Assembly (NCBI RefSeq): GCF_010015475.1
Contig: NZ_SSNI01000013.1
Location: 62,001 to 126,000 of the forward strand
From: Pontibacter pamirensis
GTDB taxonomy: Bacteria > Bacteroidota > Bacteroidia > Cytophagales > Hymenobacteraceae
Reading direction: 5' to 3'
DNA: 64,000 nt
The notes under the pieces were generated by a model that saw only the letters and a list, made by a program, of their open reading frames with translations, did no database searches and was not told the DNA's origin. Below are positions 35,388 to 43,983 of the stretch, piece after piece (position 1 is the first letter of the stretch; each line of letters starts with the position of its first letter). The translations under genes and the position numbers were made by a program.

Positions 35388-36645
35388 CCTGACGGAACAA
35401 ATCCAGTTGCTGCGTTAGCAGCGCGCTGCGCACAGAACCATCGCCGAACAGAATCTTATTGCGAATCTGCTGCGAGTCAAGTTCCTGCCTTTGCAGGCTT
35501 TTGGTCTGGCAGGTGATAAAGTACTTTGCCCGTTTCAGCACCACGCCCATTTGGCGCAGATGCTCGAAGTTTAAATGTGTAAACCTCCTGGCCGACACAA
35601 TTTTTTTAGCTGACTTTACCCCGATGCCCGGCACACGCAATATCATTTCATAGTCGGCTATGTTTATCTCCACCGGAAAAGCAAAACGGTTACGCAGTGC
35701 CCAAGCTAGCTTAGGGTCAATATCCAATTCCAGGTTCGGGTGCAGTTCGTCCACAATCTCTTTAGCATCAAACCCATAGAAGCGCATCAGCCAGTCGGCC
35801 TGGTAAATGCGGTTTTCCCGGATAATGGGTGGCTCCGTGATGATGGGCAAACGGTTATCGCTGCTCACGGGCACGTAACCGGAATAGTACACGCGCTTCA
35901 GGCTATATGACTTGTACAACTGGTTAGAGAGCTGCAGAATCTGGTGGTCGTTCTCAGCAGAGGCACCCACAATCAGTTGAGTGCTCTGGCCGGCAGGCGC
36001 AAAGGCAGGTGCTGACTTGAACAGCTTCTTCTCTTCTTTTGCCTGTAGCAGTTGCTGACTGATGGAACCCATCGGCAGCAGGATTTCGGAATAGTTTTTC
36101 TCCGGTGCCAGTTGCTGCAGGCTTGCCTCCGAAGGCAGCTCAATGTTCACGCTCAGCCTGTCGGCATACAACCCCGCCTCTTTTATCAGCTCCTCACTGG
36201 CACCTGGTATTGTTTTCAGGTGAATGTACCCATTGAACTTATGGTCGTTCCGCAGCTTTTTAGCCACCCGTACAAGGCGCTCCATGGTATAATCCGCATT
36301 CTTGAAAATGCCGGAACTCAGGAACAGCCCCTCGATGTAATTGCGGCGATAGAAGTTAATAGTGAGATCCACTACCTCCTGCACTGTAAAGGCTGCCCGC
36401 TCTACATCATTGCTTTTGCGGGTAACACAGTAGGCACAGTCGAAAATACAATGATTTGTGAGCAGAATCTTAAGCAACGAGACACAGCGGCCATCCTCTG
36501 TATAGCTGTGGCAGATGCCCATTCCCTCGGCATTTCCTAAACCTTTGTTCTCGTTTTTGCGCTTCCCGCCGCTGGAAGAGCAGGAAACATCGTACTTTGC
36601 AGCATCTGCTAATATCTTTAGTTTATCAGTTATTCTACTGTCCAT
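35380..36645 (-). CDS. Putative DNA modification/repair radical SAM protein (TIGR03916)
   Basis: A 421-residue radical SAM enzyme. The 4Fe-4S ligands are C66, C70 and C73 in N-H-C-I-F-D-C-A-Y-C. A G-G-K-R-K-N block precedes the core. The C-terminal 90 residues hold a helix-hairpin-helix DNA-binding motif (V-P-G-I-G-V-K-S-A-K-K-I). The enzyme is thought to act on DNA with its DUF4130 partner; no reaction is established. It reads away from the barrel gene at 36912, with 266 bp of AT-rich DNA between. Confidence 0.9.
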   Translation of the reverse strand: MDSRITDKLKILADAAKYDVSCSSSGGKRKNENKGLGNAEGMGICHSYTEDGRCVSLLKILLTNHCIFDCAYCVTRKSNDVERAAFTVQEVVDLTINFYRRNYIEGLFLSSGIFKNADYTMERLVRVAKKLRNDHKFNGYIHLKTIPGASEELIKEAGLYADRLSVNIELPSEASLQQLAPEKNYSEILLPMGSISQQLLQAKEEKKLFKSAPAFAPAGQSTQLIVGASAENDHQILQLSNQLYKSYSLKRVYYSGYVPVSSDNRLPIITEPPIIRENRIYQADWLMRFYGFDAKEIVDELHPNLELDIDPKLAWALRNRFAFPVEINIADYEMILRVPGIGVKSAKKIVSARRFTHLNFEHLRQMGVVLKRAKYFITCQTKSLQRQELDSQQIRNKILFGDGSVRSALLTQQLDLFRQVG

Positions 36646-36911
36646 ACACTTGACTTTCTGTGCTTTTTATGTTTTAAAGATACAGCGGAGCAGGCATATA
36701 AACCAATATTTTTAGCAATTTTTTATTCACAATGTTATCAACACCTGTTGATAAACTAAAATTATTAGTAAATATTGATTCAACGCAATCATCCATCCGG
36801 TTGCAATAGTTCAGAGGCTATTTTATAAACAGGAGGAAACACTATTGGCGTAATAAATCGTTATATTAGTAGCCACAAAAACCTATGCACAAGCAAGGTT
36901 AACTTCTGTTC

Positions 36912-38807
36912 ATGTTTTGTTCACACCCTTTCTTCCGCTGTTTACTAACAGTATGCCTTACCGGCTTGCTGTTGCTGCTGGTGGAGGTGTGCCAGGCACA
37001 GCAGGCAACTCCCCCACTCCAGCAAGACTCCACCGCTACCGACACTACCAAGCAGAAATTCGATGACCGTGTGATGGAGAACCTGCGGCAGATGTCGGAG
37101 CGAAAGACCATCATGGGCAAACTACTGAAGGCCGTATTGGTGTTTGACCGGGGGGGTGAGGAAGTATATGGTTTGGATGCGGAGTTAATTGAGAAGGAGT
37201 ATGAGAAGCACACGTACAAGATTGTGCGCCGCATCGATTTTATGGGGATGAAACCCTTTGGGTATTCCGTCCACGACACCACCAAAGTACCCAAGAATTT
37301 CTTTGAAAAGGCAGGTAACTCCCTGCACATGAGAACAGGCCGCGGCCTTATTCGCAACAAACTGCTCTTCGAGAAGGATGCACCCCTGGAGCCGCTGGCA
37401 CTTGTAGAGTCTGAGCGTTTGCTGCGCCAGACAAGGTACATCCTGGATGCCCGCATTATTGTGAATGAGGAAACCACTACCGAAGACAGCGTGGATGTAT
37501 TCGTCATTACAAGAGACATCTTTAGCCTGGGTGGCTCCGGCTCTTTTGACCCCTCCTCCGGCCGGGGACGCATTACGCTGCGTGAGCTGAATTTCCTGGG
37601 CCAGGGCCACCAGGTGGAGGGCTCCTACCGCTTTAACCTTAACAACAGGCCCCGCCCCTGGGAAGCAGCCGGCTACTATACCATTGAAAACATCGGCCGC
37701 ACCTACATTTCCGCCGACTTGGCCTACGTAGATAAAAATTACCATAAAGAGAAAAGCGTGCTGCTGCGTCGCGACTTCTTCTCTACCAACACCAAGTATG
37801 CTGGTGCGCTAGGAGTGAACTGGATGGAACAACGCATTATGTTAGCCCCTACCTCAGATGACACCATCGCCCACTTTGCCACACTAGGCTACAACCGGCA
37901 GGATGCCTGGCTGGGCCGCTCTTTCAGGTTCAAGTCCTACAACCTGGGGTACGAACCCCGCAGCCGACTCATTCTTGGCCTCCGCTTTACCCGTACAGAC
38001 TTTACTATAAAACCTTCTGAAAGCTTTCAGGACAACACGCTGGTTATGGGAAGCCTGGGTTACAGCATCCGGAAGTACTACAAGGACCGTTACCTTTTTG
38101 GCTTTGGTAGAACAGAGGATATTCCGACAGGCACCCTCCTCTCCCTGACCACAGGCTATGAAAAAGGCGACCTCCGGGACCGGAAGTACTTTGGCGCTTC
38201 GGTGTCCATGGCAAAATACCAAACCGACTTCGGCTACTTGTACGGCAAAGCCTCTTACGGCTCTTTTGTGCGGGATAGCCAATGGGAGCAGGGCGTACTG
38301 CAACTGGAAACCTTATACTTCACAAAGCTGTCGGAGTGGGGCAACTGGAAGCTGCGCCAGTTTTTCTGGGGCCGGGGCACGTGGGGCATCAACCGCAACC
38401 CGGAGGAGTTGCTCTCAATCAACGACGAGAGCGGACTGCGGGGCTTTCGCTCCACCCTTTTACGGGGTTCCCGCCGTGTTGCGCTAAACTACGAGGCTAA
38501 CCTGTATACTCCGTTTTCCCTGTTCGGATTTAAACTGGCCACGGTAGTTTTTGCAGATTTCGCATGGCTATCCTCCCGGCACGAAAGCTCACCGTTTAAA
38601 GGAGTACCATATCGCGGCTATGGCGTCGGGCTCCGCTTCCGGAACGAGTACTTGTCTTTCAGCACTATACAGTTCTCCGTGAGCTATTATCCGCAGCTTC
38701 CGGTCAACGAAGAAATCAAAGCCTTCCGGATTTTTAACACCTCGCGGCCCTACTACGACTTCCAGGACTTCCAGTTCACGCGCCCGGGCGTAGCTGACTT
38801 TTATTAA
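36912..38807 (+). CDS. BamA/TamA-type outer-membrane protein with POTRA-like region
   Basis: A 631-residue envelope protein. Signal peptide (about 1-30, ending C-Q-A-Q), a spacer with Gln/Thr/Asp, POTRA-like alpha/beta segments (about 100-215, including Y-K-I-V-R-R-I-D-F and I-L-D-A-R-I-I-V), then a barrel of about 16 strands finishing near residue 610. A G-L-R-G-F-R motif near 520, the hallmark of the Omp85 loop, supports the family. Likely role: insertion or translocation of outer-membrane proteins or lipids. It is monocistronic, followed by the dps gene 74 bp on. Confidence 0.82.
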   Translation: MFCSHPFFRCLLTVCLTGLLLLLVEVCQAQQATPPLQQDSTATDTTKQKFDDRVMENLRQMSERKTIMGKLLKAVLVFDRGGEEVYGLDAELIEKEYEKHTYKIVRRIDFMGMKPFGYSVHDTTKVPKNFFEKAGNSLHMRTGRGLIRNKLLFEKDAPLEPLALVESERLLRQTRYILDARIIVNEETTTEDSVDVFVITRDIFSLGGSGSFDPSSGRGRITLRELNFLGQGHQVEGSYRFNLNNRPRPWEAAGYYTIENIGRTYISADLAYVDKNYHKEKSVLLRRDFFSTNTKYAGALGVNWMEQRIMLAPTSDDTIAHFATLGYNRQDAWLGRSFRFKSYNLGYEPRSRLILGLRFTRTDFTIKPSESFQDNTLVMGSLGYSIRKYYKDRYLFGFGRTEDIPTGTLLSLTTGYEKGDLRDRKYFGASVSMAKYQTDFGYLYGKASYGSFVRDSQWEQGVLQLETLYFTKLSEWGNWKLRQFFWGRGTWGINRNPEELLSINDESGLRGFRSTLLRGSRRVALNYEANLYTPFSLFGFKLATVVFADFAWLSSRHESSPFKGVPYRGYGVGLRFRNEYLSFSTIQFSVSYYPQLPVNEEIKAFRIFNTSRPYYDFQDFQFTRPGVADFY

Positions 38808-38881
38808 ATTCCTACGTATCTTTTTGGGAGCTTTACCTGTTTAAGAGGTATAGAAAGCATTAAGAATACAAAAACAACACT

Positions 38882-39508
38882 ATGGAAAAAGTAAGAGAAA
38901 AATCAGAATATGAAGGAAACCCGGTTGGCTTAACAAAAGACACAGCCACCAAAATGGCAAAAGAACTGGACCGCCACCTTTCCTCCTTCATTATATTATA
39001 TAACCAATACCACAAGCACCACTGGCTCGTTGAAGGCCCGCAGTTCCGCGACCTGCACCTGTTTTTTGAAGATCATTATACCCAGATACACGAGCAGTAC
39101 GATGCTATTGCCGAGCGTCTGACCGTGATGGGTGTTGTGCCTACCTGCCACCCGGCAAAGCAGATAGAACTTTCTTATATCGAGCATGAGGAAGAAGGAG
39201 AGTTCCGTATCCGGGAGATGCTGCAGAAGGACATGGAAGATGAGAAAACCATTGCCATAGAACTGCGCAAGTCTATTAAACTGGCTATGGAACACAGTGA
39301 CTTTGGCACAAAGACGCTGCTGGAAGGCATTCTGTTCAAGACAGAGGACCGTTGCCACCACATCGAGCACTTCTTAGGTGAAGACGGCCTTACAATTGGT
39401 TTACTTCACAAGCCAGAAGATATTATGGAGGAAGATGACAAAGCCTCAACCGGCACAAAAGGACTGAGAACAACTGCTAAAAAGTCTACTTCTAAAGAAA
39501 AGGCTTAA
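38882..39508 (+). CDS. Dps-like ferritin, long form
   Basis: A 208-residue DNA-protection/iron-storage protein. The inter-subunit ferroxidase ligands are all present with canonical spacing: H47 (K-H-H-W), H59 (D-L-H-L), D74 and E78 (Y-D-A-I-A-E-R). Compared with ordinary Dps (about 160 aa) it carries an N-terminal extension and a Lys/Thr-rich C-terminal tail of about 30 residues that could bind DNA. A second Dps is at 59965. It lies downstream of the barrel gene but probably has its own promoter. Confidence 0.9.
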   Translation: MEKVREKSEYEGNPVGLTKDTATKMAKELDRHLSSFIILYNQYHKHHWLVEGPQFRDLHLFFEDHYTQIHEQYDAIAERLTVMGVVPTCHPAKQIELSYIEHEEEGEFRIREMLQKDMEDEKTIAIELRKSIKLAMEHSDFGTKTLLEGILFKTEDRCHHIEHFLGEDGLTIGLLHKPEDIMEEDDKASTGTKGLRTTAKKSTSKEKA

Positions 39509-39522
39509 GCTAAAACACAATT

Positions 39523-39566
39523 GAAACAAAGAAGGCAGCTCGGCAACGGGCTGCCTTCTTTGTTTC
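39523..39566 (+). terminator. Terminator of the long dps gene
   Basis: Perfect 17-bp arms (39523-39539 and 39550-39566) with a 10-base loop; the right arm is T-rich. It begins 14 bp after the stop. Confidence 0.85.
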
Positions 39567-39674
39567 CAGAGCAACCGAAGTGAAAGCCTATCCACTTAAA
39601 CCGTAATTAACCTGTACATTTCAGTACGCCAACTGGAATATACAGCACGCCCCTTCTATATACTTTGCCATATC

Positions 39675-39705
39675 TTTTAACCGGGGCAGGATTTCGCTAA
39701 TTTTG
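39675..39705 (+). promoter_or_regulatory. Bacteroidota-type promoter of cvfB
   Basis: TAATTTTG at 39698-39705 matches TAnnTTTG; a T-run (39675-39678) stands 19 bp upstream. The ATG is 44 bp downstream. Confidence 0.55.
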
Positions 39706-39749
39706 TAAAAGCTTTCCCGTATAACAGCAAACACACAGAAGATAAAACG

Positions 39750-40586
39750 ATGGTAGAACTTGGCAATTACAATGAACTGGAGATAGCACGAGAAGTGGAT
39801 TTTGGGGTATACCTTACCTCTGATGACGGAGACATCCTGCTGCCGGCCAAATACATTCCCAAAGGGGCACAGGTGGGCGACATGGTGCGTGTGTTTATAT
39901 ACCGCGATTCCGAGGACCGTATTATTGCCACCGACCTGGAGCCTTACGCCACAGTAGGTGAGTTTGCCTGCCTCACCTGTACCGATACCGCCCCGTTCGG
40001 CGCTTTTCTGGAATGGGGACTGGAGAAAGACCTGTTGGTGCCCCTCGCCAACCAGAAAGATAAAATGCAGGTAGGCCGCAAGTACTGTGTGTACCTCTAT
40101 TTAGATGAAACCTCAGACCGAGTAGTGGCTACGACTAAACTGGGCAAGTACCTGCAGAACGAAGACATGCAACTGACAGAAGGCGAAGAAGTAAAACTAT
40201 TGGTGGCAGGCTTTACAGACATCGGCATAAAGGTAATTATCAACAACGCCTACATGGGCATGCTTTACCAGAACGAGGTGTTCCAGGACCTGCAACTGGG
40301 AGATAAAACCACCGGCTATATCAAAGCCATCCGCCCGGACAATAAAGTAGACGTGACACTGCGCAAGCCAGATGCCACCATATTAAGTGAGGCCGAGGAT
40401 GCCTCTGAAAAGATAATGCGCCTGTTACAGCAGGGCAACGGCTGGCTTCCCCTCTCCGACAGCAGCACACCGGAAGATATCTATAAGACCTTGGGCATGA
40501 GCAAGAAGAATTTTAAGCGCGCCATCGGAGGGCTTTACAAGGCAGGCAAAATACAACTGGAGGAAGGCAGCATCCGCCTGAAGTAG
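39750..40586 (+). CDS. cvfB: S1-like RNA-binding protein, CvfB family
   Basis: A 278-residue cytoplasmic protein. Three S1/OB-type domains follow one another (about 1-65, 68-135, 145-210: for example G-A-F-L-E-W-G-L-E-K-D-L-L-V-P and V-D-V-T-L-R-K-P), and the last 60 residues form a winged helix (I-Y-K-T-L-G-M-S-K-K-N-F-K-R-A-I-G-G-L-Y-K). CvfB proteins bind RNA and affect virulence-factor expression in Firmicutes; in Bacteroidota the role is unstudied. Its own promoter and terminator bound it. Confidence 0.9.
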   Translation: MVELGNYNELEIAREVDFGVYLTSDDGDILLPAKYIPKGAQVGDMVRVFIYRDSEDRIIATDLEPYATVGEFACLTCTDTAPFGAFLEWGLEKDLLVPLANQKDKMQVGRKYCVYLYLDETSDRVVATTKLGKYLQNEDMQLTEGEEVKLLVAGFTDIGIKVIINNAYMGMLYQNEVFQDLQLGDKTTGYIKAIRPDNKVDVTLRKPDATILSEAEDASEKIMRLLQQGNGWLPLSDSSTPEDIYKTLGMSKKNFKRAIGGLYKAGKIQLEEGSIRLK

Positions 40587-40627
40587 TTCACAGCATCCCA
40601 CTTTAGGTTTAGTGTATAGCTAATAGA

Positions 40628-40658
40628 TTGCACCGGGTAAAAAATGAGCCTGGTGCAA
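40628..40658 (+). terminator. Hairpin after cvfB
   Basis: Ten-bp arms (40628-40637 and 40649-40658) with one G-T pair, loop of 11 bases. No T-run, so its action as terminator is probable rather than certain. Confidence 0.55.
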
Positions 40659-40818
40659 CACGTACTCTAGTATAGGTCCGGCGAAACGACGAATGAACAT
40701 CTAGATAGTATAGCCATAGAACTCCAGACACCTCAAAACAACAATTTTAGGTGAATCTACTAAACTTTCAGACTATATAGCCATGAAGAACGTACTGTCT
40801 GCGTAAGAGATATACCCT

Positions 40819-41490
40819 ATGCAAAAAGTGAGGACTGCCCTTATTGCAGGAGGCAGCGGACTTGTTGGCGGCCACCTTCTGAACCTGCTCCTGAGGAGCC
40901 AGCGTTACAGCGAAGTAATTTCGATTGGCCGCCGCGAACTGCCCCTGATACACCCTAACCTGGAACAGCGTGTGGTGGACTTTGACAATCTGAAGAACTT
41001 CGCCTCTACATTGGTGGCTGATGATGTATTCTGCTGCCTCGGCACTACCATTAAAAAAGCGGGCTCCAAAGATGCTTTCTACAAAATAGACCACACTTAT
41101 GTAGTACAGTTAGCGGAAATAACGGCTAACAAAGGCGCTGCTCAATTCATCGTCGTTTCTGCTATGGGTGCCGATGCCGGCTCTATGATATTCTATAACA
41201 AAGTGAAGGGCGAGATGGAGCAGCATGTGCAACAACAGCCTTTTACAGCTAAGCACTTTTTCCGGCCAGCGCTGCTGCTGGGTGAGCGGGAAGAACAACG
41301 CACTGGCGAGGAACTGGCGTCTAAAATTATGAAACCCCTGAGCGGACTGATGATTGGGCCGCTGGAGAAATACAAACCCATAGAGGCCGAAACAGTGGCC
41401 AAAGGTATGCTCTACGCCGCTTCTCAGGACAAGCCGGGCGTGCACATCCACCCATCAGACGAGATTGCCGAACTGGGCGCTAAACTTTAG
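40819..41490 (+). CDS. NAD(P)H-binding oxidoreductase, HTATIP2-like
   Basis: A 223-residue atypical SDR. The cofactor loop is G-G-S-G-L-V-G (residues about 11-17), followed by V-x-x-I-G-R-R and D-D-V-F-C-C-L-G-T-T, which is the fingerprint of the HTATIP2/YybS-like NAD(P)-binding group, and V-S-A-M-G-A. No catalytic Tyr-x-x-x-Lys is clear, so it may be a regulator or redox sensor. It is followed 45 bp later by the methyltransferase gene on the same strand, probably one transcript. Confidence 0.8.
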   Translation: MQKVRTALIAGGSGLVGGHLLNLLLRSQRYSEVISIGRRELPLIHPNLEQRVVDFDNLKNFASTLVADDVFCCLGTTIKKAGSKDAFYKIDHTYVVQLAEITANKGAAQFIVVSAMGADAGSMIFYNKVKGEMEQHVQQQPFTAKHFFRPALLLGEREEQRTGEELASKIMKPLSGLMIGPLEKYKPIEAETVAKGMLYAASQDKPGVHIHPSDEIAELGAKL

Positions 41491-41535
41491 CGCCTGCCAC
41501 ACCGTAAATTTCAGGCAGACACAGTCTCATTTTTT

Positions 41536-42321
41536 ATGTCCTTACAACCACTAGAGCACGTTTTCCCAAAAGTATCCCACTATGACCCGGATTGGGTGCG
41601 CAAGCATTCCATGGGCGAAAACGTACTCTTCAACCTCGAGAGCCTTACCAAGTCGCTGGAACTGAAGCCGGGCATGCGGGTATTGGATCTAGGTTGCGGC
41701 AAAGCCATCAGTTCCATTTTTCTGGCAAAAGAGTTCGGCGTAGACGTCTGGGCCGTAGACAATGCCATATCAGCCAGCGATAATTACCAGCGCATACTGG
41801 ATGCAGGCTGCGAGGGAAAAGTTACCCCGCTGGAGGCTGATGCCCGTTCCCTGCCCTTTGCCGAAGAGTATTTTGATGTAGTGATCGTAGTAGACTCCTA
41901 CACCTACTTCGGCACCGACGAAAAATACCTGCCTTACATTGCCCGTTTCCTTAAGCCGGAAGGCTGCCTGGCGATAGTAGATGTCTGTTTTACACAGGAA
42001 ATAGACACGCTGGAGCAGGTGCCCGATTTCCTGCGCGAGGACTACCAGAAGTACTGGTATTTTATCCATACCATCGACTGGTGGCGCAAACTGTGGGAGA
42101 AAACGGGGCTGGTGCACATAGAGGCGGCGCAGGAACTCGAGGAAGCACAGCTAGTGCGGGAACATTATGTAAAAGACTTCGAGAAAGAAGCCCAGCCTGA
42201 CCCTTTCGCAAAGGCACTACAGCTTGACAAGCAGTATTTTATATCCTTCTTTAAACTGATTGGGCGGCGCACCCAAAAAACAGCTTACCTGCAGAACTAC
42301 AAAAAGGAGACTAAAAAGTAG
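41536..42321 (+). CDS. SAM-dependent methyltransferase
   Basis: A 261-residue class I methyltransferase. Motif I is V-L-D-L-G-C-G-K (residues about 50-57), then D-V-W-A-V-D and a motif IV-like F-D-V-V-I-V-V-D. The closest-looking members are small-molecule (sarcosine/tocopherol-type or cyclopropane-like) methyltransferases; the substrate is not predictable. It follows the HTATIP2-like gene and precedes a monocistronic barrel gene. Confidence 0.85.
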   Translation: MSLQPLEHVFPKVSHYDPDWVRKHSMGENVLFNLESLTKSLELKPGMRVLDLGCGKAISSIFLAKEFGVDVWAVDNAISASDNYQRILDAGCEGKVTPLEADARSLPFAEEYFDVVIVVDSYTYFGTDEKYLPYIARFLKPEGCLAIVDVCFTQEIDTLEQVPDFLREDYQKYWYFIHTIDWWRKLWEKTGLVHIEAAQELEEAQLVREHYVKDFEKEAQPDPFAKALQLDKQYFISFFKLIGRRTQKTAYLQNYKKETKK

Positions 42322-42343
42322 CGCCTCCTCACACAATAGTCAC

Positions 42344-42372
42344 TTTCTGCTTCGTTAGAATTTCTATATTTG
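42344..42372 (+). promoter_or_regulatory. Bacteroidota-type promoter of the small barrel gene
   Basis: TATATTTG at 42365-42372 is an exact TAnnTTTG match; TTTC at 42344-42347 stands about 18 bp upstream. The ATG is 62 bp downstream. Confidence 0.55.
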
Positions 42373-42434
42373 CAGCCGCTGCGAAATACTGTGCAGCGCC
42401 GTCTATTGCTCATTTATCATTTCTTAACGATTCC

Positions 42435-42926
42435 ATGAAGACTATTATTTACCGCTTTTCATTTGCTCTTGCTCTCATGCTGTGCATGGGCTTTGGCGCC
42501 CAGGCTCAGGAATACCAGACAGGTATCGGTTTCCGGGGCGGCGCCGCATCCGGCCTCACAGTAAAGCACTTTATCAAGAGTGATGCCGCAATAGAAGGCA
42601 TCCTGAGCACCAGCTTTAAGTACAGAGGCACTGTGATAACCGTGCTATACGAGAAGCATGCGCAGGCATTTAACGCAAGTGGCCTGCAGTGGTACTATGG
42701 CTTAGGTGGCCATGTGGGCTTCTACAACGGCCACGACTACTATGACCGTAGCCACAGAAACTATGATGACAATGTTGTTGGTTTAGGCGTAGACGGTATA
42801 CTTGGCCTTGAGTATTATATCCGTGATATTCCCTTCACCATCGGTGCCGACGTAAAACCATACTTCAACATCCCGCGCGGTGGCGGCTTCTGGGACACTG
42901 CGCTTCACGTGCGCTACGTGTTTTAG
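42435..42926 (+). CDS. Small outer-membrane beta-barrel protein
   Basis: A 163-residue exported protein. Signal peptide (1-25, ending G-A-Q-A-Q). The mature part alternates aromatic/hydrophobic and polar residues in about eight strands and ends in R-Y-V-F, the terminal Phe being typical of barrels. An Asp/Tyr/His-rich loop near 97-112 might bind metal. Function unknown; similar small barrels are common in Bacteroidota. It converges on the aspartoacylase gene across a long hairpin. Confidence 0.8.
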   Translation: MKTIIYRFSFALALMLCMGFGAQAQEYQTGIGFRGGAASGLTVKHFIKSDAAIEGILSTSFKYRGTVITVLYEKHAQAFNASGLQWYYGLGGHVGFYNGHDYYDRSHRNYDDNVVGLGVDGILGLEYYIRDIPFTIGADVKPYFNIPRGGGFWDTALHVRYVF

Positions 42927-42941
42927 GTGCTGAACCAACAG

Positions 42942-42993
42942 TTTAAATAGAAGAGGCCCCGCTAAAAGTTTAGCGGGGCCTCTTCTATTTAAA
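42942..42993. terminator. Long bidirectional hairpin terminator
   Basis: Perfect 25-bp arms (42942-42966 and 42969-42993) with a 2-base loop; G/C core flanked by A/T. It lies between two convergent genes. Confidence 0.88.
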
Positions 42994-43041
42994 AGCACTT
43001 CTTGTTTAGTATTCTTAAGCTGAGTCGCTATTTCTCCTCAC

Positions 43042-43983
43042 TCAAAAAGAGATATGCATCAGCGCATCGCCCTGGTTTACAACGGGCATGTTGTTGAGGC
43101 CGACGATGTAGCCTGCAGCGGGAGCATTCAGCCGCACTTCCATCTCCCCGTAAGGATCCGTAATACTGCCGATGTTCTGGTTCTTCTTTATGTATTCACC
43201 CAACCTGACATAGCTGCGCCATAATCCTGCATTCTTTGCCCGTAGCCAAATGTCTTTCATACATACTACGCTTTCTTCGTGTGGCGGCGTAAAACTAGCC
43301 ATCATACCCAGGTGGTGCAGCACGCGACAGGTACCTTCTATACCCAAGCTTATTCCTTTCTCATCAAACCGCAGCGACTCGCCTGTTTCGTATACCATGA
43401 TAGATTTACCCAGTTTTGCAGCCTCTTTGCGCAGCGAGCCTTGACGGTAAGGGGAGTTCAGAATAAATGGTGCGCCAAAAGCTTTTGCCAACTCGTCATT
43501 CCGGTAGTCGGCCAGCACGCAGCGTATCTGAGGGTAATTGGCGCGGCTGGAGCCACCCGTGTGAAAATCCAGTCCATAGTCCACATACGGAATAATTTCT
43601 TTCATGAAACGGTACGCCACGCGGCTGGCCAGTGAGCCGTCGCGGTTACCCGGGAAACTGCGGTTCACATCTTTGCCATCGGGCACTTCCCTCGAAAAAT
43701 TCAGGAAACCATAGATATTCAGTACTGGCACTGCAATGATAGTTCCTTTCAGCGGGTACAGCATTTTCTTGCTGAGCATGCGCCGGACAATCTCTGTTCC
43801 GTTTACTTCATCGCCGTGCATCCCGGCCATCAACAGCACCACCGGGCCATCATGCACGGAGCGGAACACATAAATGGGTATTTCAATAACGGTACCGCTG
43901 GGCAGTTTGCTGATGGCCAGTTTAGTCAGCACCTTTTCTCCACGGTCTATGCTTTTACCGTTTATAACAATGGTTTCAGGCAT
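43042..43983 (-). CDS. Succinylglutamate desuccinylase/aspartoacylase-family amidohydrolase
   Basis: A 313-residue zinc hydrolase of the M14-like AspA/AstE group. Zinc ligands H56 and E59 are in G-M-H-G-D-E, the third H141 in L-D-F-H-T-G-G, and the catalytic E199 in V-Y-E-T-G-E. The C-terminal 90 residues form a beta domain with a biotinyl-lipoyl-like look. It hydrolyses N-acyl amino acids or terminal peptide bonds. Its start abuts the rimK stop with no spacing, and rimB is before rimK, so it likely removes or trims what RimK adds. Confidence 0.88.
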   Translation of the reverse strand: MPETIVINGKSIDRGEKVLTKLAISKLPSGTVIEIPIYVFRSVHDGPVVLLMAGMHGDEVNGTEIVRRMLSKKMLYPLKGTIIAVPVLNIYGFLNFSREVPDGKDVNRSFPGNRDGSLASRVAYRFMKEIIPYVDYGLDFHTGGSSRANYPQIRCVLADYRNDELAKAFGAPFILNSPYRQGSLRKEAAKLGKSIMVYETGESLRFDEKGISLGIEGTCRVLHHLGMMASFTPPHEESVVCMKDIWLRAKNAGLWRSYVRLGEYIKKNQNIGSITDPYGEMEVRLNAPAAGYIVGLNNMPVVNQGDALMHISF

